From Notospermus geniculatus (Eukaryota; Nemertea; Pilidiophora; Heteronemertea; Lineidae), in assembly GCA_002633025.1 (NCBI GenBank), contig NMRB01000028.1, forward strand, positions 377,985-441,984: a stretch of 64,000 nucleotides of DNA, in the 5' to 3' direction. Positions within the stretch are counted from its first letter, which is position 1, and every line of letters begins with the position of its first letter. The notes beneath the pieces were generated by a model, which saw only the letters and a program-made list of their open reading frames with translations, was not told where the DNA came from and searched no databases. Of the stretch, positions 62,001-64,000 are shown piece after piece. Position numbers and translations under genes: made by a program.

Positions 62001-63302
62001 TCTGGAGCTAGGCACAAATTCAATGTTCCTAGCACAGGGTATCCCCTCTTCCCAAATCCTGGATACACCCCTGATACATCCTAACAACATCCCCTGATTC
62101 GTTCCAGACCAGTGGAAAGAAGTACCGACATATACAGCATCTCTTACATGTGGTACGGAGCTATTGCAGCCATCACGACCATTGTAATTGGACTCATATT
62201 CAGTTTTCTAACAGGTATGGCCGTCCTGAGAACATCAGGAGTACTTACCAGCTCCCTTTCATCACTGCAGACAAACGTTTGTGTGCGGTGACGAAGGGAG
62301 CGAGCACTAAGAACCCCTGATGTTCTCAGGATGGGTGTGGCCACAGTTTGTACTCTTTGTTTGCCATTGGCATTTTCATTACAAGTAACCTTCCAAATGC
62401 TGAAATTGTGAGGAAACCTGTCTTGGGAAGACACTGACAGCTTCCCAATGGGAGAGACTTCACTGTCATTAGGCACCCGGTTAGCAGTCCTAGCATGTCA
62501 CAAACGTTGACGTCAGACATAAGCCATGGCCTCTACGTCAATATGGATGACGTCGTGGTTTGCACTTCTCTGTGACGTAAAATTTCGTGACGTAAAATTT
62601 CGTGACGTTCTATAGGACCGTGAACTGGTGGTGGCCTCTGATGGCAATAAAGTCTCCCATTAATACTACCTCCGTGATGGACTTCCGGTGCCTTTCAAGG
62701 TGTTTTGCATTTGAAATGAAATAGTCTGGTACTGGTATGTGGTCTTGAAAAGTGTGAAGTTCAGTACTCCCATATGGTGTTTCATTTGTGAAGAGACATA
62801 ACTTCTTTCCTTCTGTATCTCCAGCATGTTGTATGAAAAAAAGGAAGATTCCTGATGGCAAGTTAATGGTTCCCGTCTTTGAGACATCTGTTGTTGTTAC
62901 TGTCCGAAGGGATGCAGAGAGACACTCCATTGTGGAGTCGACTATACAAAGGTAACTAACACCTCTCAATCCTATCCATGAGTGGGACCTATACTTTTTG
63001 CCCAAGAAAACTCTTATGTGGAAGAGTGTCTTCAGGAAAACAACTCATTTGAAATACATTTTTCTCTTCTCCTCCTCATCTTTCAGAAAAGCGATGATGA
63101 AGTGGAGAAATATGCACCGTCTGATAACGTAGAACCAGAAGAAGACGGGACGAAGGCAACTCAGAATGATGTGAACAAGTTGGGTGACACACCCGATGAA
63201 GCTGAGATGGGACTTCCTCCGTCGTATTCTGCAGTCCTTCGGGAAACTGCCGGGAATGAGTCCCCAGTCATTGCTGTTAGATGTGAAGACACCATGATGT
63301 AG
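51095..63302 (+). CDS. Sodium-coupled monocarboxylate transporter, SLC5A8/SLC5A12-like
   Basis: Exons: 51095-51433, 52243-52308, 52492-52543, 54766-54833, 55772-55926, 57690-57830, 58317-58446, 58729-58817, 58977-59092, 59416-59483, 61444-61708, 62108-62214, 62825-62951, 63092-63302. Phases agree throughout except for one missing base near 61521. The product is about 640 residues, a plasma-membrane sodium/solute symporter with 13 or so helices. Family marks include WDYVIFVLML, SLLASFMSAITLLGTPAEIY, GGIKAVMWTDAFQ, FTWTTIYGVNQAQVQR and SGLNSLAAVTLQDIVK. Order and sequence follow human SLC5A8 closely; SLC5A12 or SLC5A6 relatives are the alternatives. Likely substrates are lactate, short-chain fatty acids or similar carboxylates, by family. 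The last exon carries PPSY, a possible WW-domain ligand, and ends DTMM, a possible PDZ ligand. Exons 7-10 and part of 11 occur twice. Confidence 0.9.
51664..51768. mobile_element. Palindromic MITE, intron 1 of the transporter
   Basis: Arms ATCCTGAGAACATCAGGGGT ... ACCCCTGATGTTCTCAGGAT enclose GGCTCCCTTCGT and its complement. A second member is at 62222-62334 in a late intron of the same gene. Confidence 0.65.
53306..54430. repeat. Intron 3 block present twice (560 bp), joined at an unknown base
   Basis: 53306-53865 and 53867-54430 are nearly identical, separated only by an unknown base at 53866. The main differences are small indels (for example a GGCATT insertion near 53950). The open frame within both copies has no family match and lies in an intron. 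Confidence 0.85.
55410..55555. repeat. Tandem repeat, ~20-bp unit
   Basis: Eight or so units of CAGATATCCCTCTTTTACCT with small variants, in intron 4 of the transporter. Confidence 0.75.
55985..57170. repeat. Composite intronic repeat with (GT)n and AGGTCA arrays
   Basis: It starts and ends with GATCGGGAACCAT-like words. It contains a GT microsatellite (about 56046-56100), three or four ~130-bp units (about 56450-56960), each ending in AGGTCAAGGTCAAGGTCAA or a variant, and a run of TGATCTCTATCAATGTATCC-type ~20-bp units (about 57015-57145). No transposase seen. Confidence 0.6.
57876..58185. repeat. Tandem repeat, 35-bp unit, about nine units
   Basis: The unit is GGGTACTACCCATCAAGTGT followed by TCCAAAACTTGTTTA. 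The left edge of the exon-containing duplication (58061) falls inside this array. Part of the array is repeated at 59787-59905. Confidence 0.9.
58061..59786 (+). repeat. Exon-containing duplicated block, copy 1
   Basis: Collinear with 59787-61516. Holds transporter exons 7-10 and the start of exon 11 (59714-59786), which is cut at the junction. Confidence 0.9.
59787..61516 (+). repeat. Exon-containing duplicated block, copy 2
   Basis: Holds second copies of the exons at 60051-60180, 60465-60555, 60715-60830 and 61157-61224, plus exon 11 from 61444. Differences from copy 1 within exons are synonymous, apart from a two-base insertion at about 60539 (TTATCAG for TTCAG) that breaks the frame of the second exon 8. 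If both blocks were spliced the protein would repeat several membrane helices, which the family does not do. Confidence 0.85.
62222..62334. mobile_element. Palindromic MITE, second member
   Basis: Same family as 51664-51768: CCTGAGAACATCAGG at the left and CCTGATGTTCTCAGGATG at the right, enclosing GACGAAGGGAGC. In the intron after 62214. Confidence 0.6.
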
Positions 63303-63634
63303 GTTTCATGGAAATCACTTGACATCTTATCAGCTGACTGTTTTAGCTACTGCTGTCCCTCGCTGCCGTCCTCGCTGAAATGCTCTCTGTGAGCACTTTG
63401 TGATGATACCATTTGTACAGGACATTTGGTCAGTGATGTTTATAGATTTTTAGATTTACACAAATATGAAATTGTAGATGTGATGTGAGAATCATTTTTT
63501 GTTAACAAACTTTATATAGTATAGGTCACATAATGAAAAGTTCTTTACCTCTTAGAGGTTTTCAAAGAACACATTAACTTACATTCTATACGTATTTTTA
63601 TAATCTTTTTAAGAAGTGTTTTTAATAGACTCTA

Positions 63635-63854
63635 TCACTCCAAAAGAGTGCACCACCTGACAGGTCCAGCATCATAATGTCCCGCATGTCATTTCTGAAC
63701 GCCATGATGTGACTCCAAAAAAATCCAGTTGTTTCAGCGATCATGACGTCAGGAAACAATTTGGTTTTTTTTGCGTCTCATCTCAAGACATCATCAAATG
63801 ATGTGCGGGACGTCATGACGCTGGACCCGTCAGGTGCTGCATCTTTTGGAGTGA
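63635..63854. mobile_element. MITE with TA flanks downstream of the transporter
   Basis: Ends TCACTCCAAAAGA and TCTTTTGGAGTGA are inverted, with inner arms CACCTGACAGGTCCAGC and complement. TA flanks both ends (63633-63634, 63855-63856). It lies in the probable 3' UTR or just beyond; I see no clear AATAAA between 63303 and 64000. Confidence 0.6.
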
Positions 63855-64000
63855 TATCATCTAGTTATTAAGAGCTTTGAGGCCGCATCACAGTGGGAAG
63901 TGCTTCATATACCAATCAGCTTCACATAGTTCTGATGTCGCCTCCAAATGAGCCAAAATGAGGGATCAAATTTTGTAGTCTTGTAGGAAATAACACTAAA

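Overview
This is eukaryotic DNA from an animal, most likely a marine invertebrate. The genes are split into many short exons with GT-AG introns and encode animal protein families: apolipoprotein L, polypeptide GalNAc-transferase, a class A GPCR, DUSP19 and a sodium-coupled monocarboxylate transporter. Intergenic and intronic DNA is packed with small inverted-repeat transposons, tRNA-derived SINEs and minisatellites, and is rich in the words AGGCCTA, TACATGTA and ACCGGTA. I read this as an invertebrate deuterostome (echinoderm, hemichordate or lancelet), but base composition alone does not settle the phylum.

Layout. 1-3115: nested DNA transposons, no gene. 3204-8297 (+): eight-exon apolipoprotein-L-like gene, copy 1. 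11200-12663 (-): three lectin-domain exons of a GalNAc-transferase, a partial duplicate. 14067-15068 (+): single-exon GPCR. 15783-15858: assembly gap. 17051-20722 (+): second copy of the apolipoprotein-L-like gene, cut off at an unknown base. 22947-32473 (-): complete eleven-exon GalNAc-transferase, convergent with the apolipoprotein L gene. 32474-48900: about 16 kb of repeats, including an internally duplicated 2-kb block and a rearranged transposon-type protein fragment. 48903-49711 (-): DUSP19-like phosphatase. 51095-63302 (+): SLC5A8/SLC5A12-like transporter with a head-to-tail duplication of its middle exons.

The main theme is duplication. Four blocks occur twice: 3116-13005 / 16976-24465, 39927-41899 / 43397-45392, 53306-53865 / 53867-54430 and 58061-59786 / 59787-61516. 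Coding differences between copies are nearly all synonymous, and three of the four blocks have single 'n' bases at or inside a copy. The simplest reading is that two divergent haplotypes were laid end to end during assembly. A true recent tandem duplication is not excluded. Either way, comparing the copies shows transposon insertions next to their empty target sites, which gives unusually firm evidence of element boundaries and recent mobility.

The genes do not form an obvious pathway and I see no operon-like or defence-island logic. The most notable gene biologically is the invertebrate apolipoprotein L homologue. DUSP19 and the SLC5 transporter are head to head, about 1.4 kb apart.
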